DNA of 64,000 nt, from contig WARS01000036.1 of the NCBI GenBank assembly GCA_008933995.1, positions 3,448,419 through 3,512,418 on the forward strand, in the 5' to 3' direction. Below, one piece after another: positions 63,401 through 64,000 of the stretch; positions within the stretch are counted from its first letter, which is position 1; the number at the start of each line of letters is the position of its first letter. Below the pieces are notes generated by a model. It did not search any database. It saw only the letters and a list, made by a program, of their open reading frames with translations, and was not told where the DNA came from. The stretch comes from Datnioides undecimradiatus (lineage: Eukaryota > Chordata > Actinopteri > Lobotiformes > Datnioididae). A program made the position numbers and the translations under genes.

Positions 63401-64000
63401 AAATTTCTTAGAAAAGTGAGTTACAGCAGTAATGAGGTGGGACATTTACAAACTATGGCTTTGACAAGTCGAGATAGATGGAAGAGTCGTCAAAACATGA
63501 TGTGGTATTCAATTTCAATGGTTTTCAGGATGGCAGGAGCTTTTAGCAGTTAGTTAACCACTTAAAGTTTAGAGAGAATGGCTAGTATGTGCAGAATTCA
63601 CACGATTTCACAAAAAGCTGGGTCGTAATTAGATTTTTTTTTTTTTTTTTTTAAATGGATTGCAGTCATACAGGTAATATTTAATTTTACAGGCTTTGAA
63701 AATCCTAATAATTTTCTTATTAAAGTTCCTTTCCTTAAAAACAAAATGACAAAAATTCTCAAGAAACATGTAAAAACAGGAACGCCGGCAAAGGTCGTCC
63801 AAGGTTGAGGGAAACAAAGACGTGAAAAGATCATTTTTGTCTTGGCAAAGCTTTTAACACTGAGTGGCTGCGACTTCATTCAAACCTCGGACACGAGAAA
63901 ATAAATTAAACGCAGATCGCCGGCTCCTCCACATCCTCACACACATTTATACTTGGTACCTCCCGACAAAATGAAAGACCGTAGCGGTCGCTACTAAAAA
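60472..64000. other. Right-edge region, no gene supported
   Basis: Mixed-composition unique sequence. The CpG-richer part at 62,560-62,700 is open on the minus strand for about 60 codons but has a stop just upstream, no start and no splice context. The region could be a long 3' UTR or an intron of a gene lying beyond the right edge. A T run occupies 63,634-63,652. Confidence 0.35.
63634..63652. repeat. Poly(T) run
   Basis: About 19 consecutive T on the + strand. Confidence 0.85.

Noticed and set aside
1..64000. CRISPR arrays, tRNA, rRNA, intact transposase or endogenous retrovirus genes
   Set aside because: None seen. The periodic sequences are microsatellites and the only protein-coding element trace is the LINE tail at 25661-25837.

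Overview
The window is vertebrate nuclear DNA, most likely from a teleost fish. It is AT-rich and intron-rich, full of microsatellites, and carries several interspersed repeats that I recognise from memory as common fish families. It encodes a 65-kDa warm-temperature-acclimation / hemopexin-type protein (Wap65), a fish-typical form. Nothing looks bacterial, plasmid-like or viral. I see no CRISPR array, rRNA or tRNA gene.

Layout: (1) About 1-19,900 is mostly non-coding. It holds two weak exon candidates on the + strand (3-161 and 1583-1742), dense microsatellites, several fish repeat remnants and some GC-richer islands that I cannot assign. (2) 19,954-24,562, minus strand, is a complete wap65/hemopexin gene of ten coding exons. 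All ten were joined by GT-AG sites with consistent phase and give 427 residues; a TATA box and a poly(A) signal are visible. (3) 24,600-30,950 is intergenic and holds a LINE 3' tail. (4) 30,960-47,442, plus strand, is an ANKRD50-like gene: a probable non-coding leader exon plus three coding exons giving 1,407 residues. These comprise a P-loop NTPase region, about 17 ankyrin repeats and a C-terminal ETPL tail. (5) 47,450-53,900 is intergenic. (6) 54,040-56,821, minus strand, is a two-exon coding stretch for a coiled-coil plus six-bladed NHL propeller protein of the TRIM-NHL type, with no RING or B-box visible. It converges on the ANKRD50-like gene. (7) 56,880-64,000 has no gene I can support.

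The genes do not form an operon-like unit. Wap65 is an exported plasma heme-binding protein. The ANKRD50-like protein is expected at endosomes (SNX27/retromer sorting). The NHL protein is probably a cytoplasmic scaffold or ubiquitin-ligase relative. I found no convincing evidence of a wholly new system. The most useful leads are the RING-less NHL gene, the conserved PDZ-ligand tail and leader uORF of the ANKRD50-like gene, the 17-nt microexon and odd cysteine in Wap65, and the unassigned exon candidates at the left edge.
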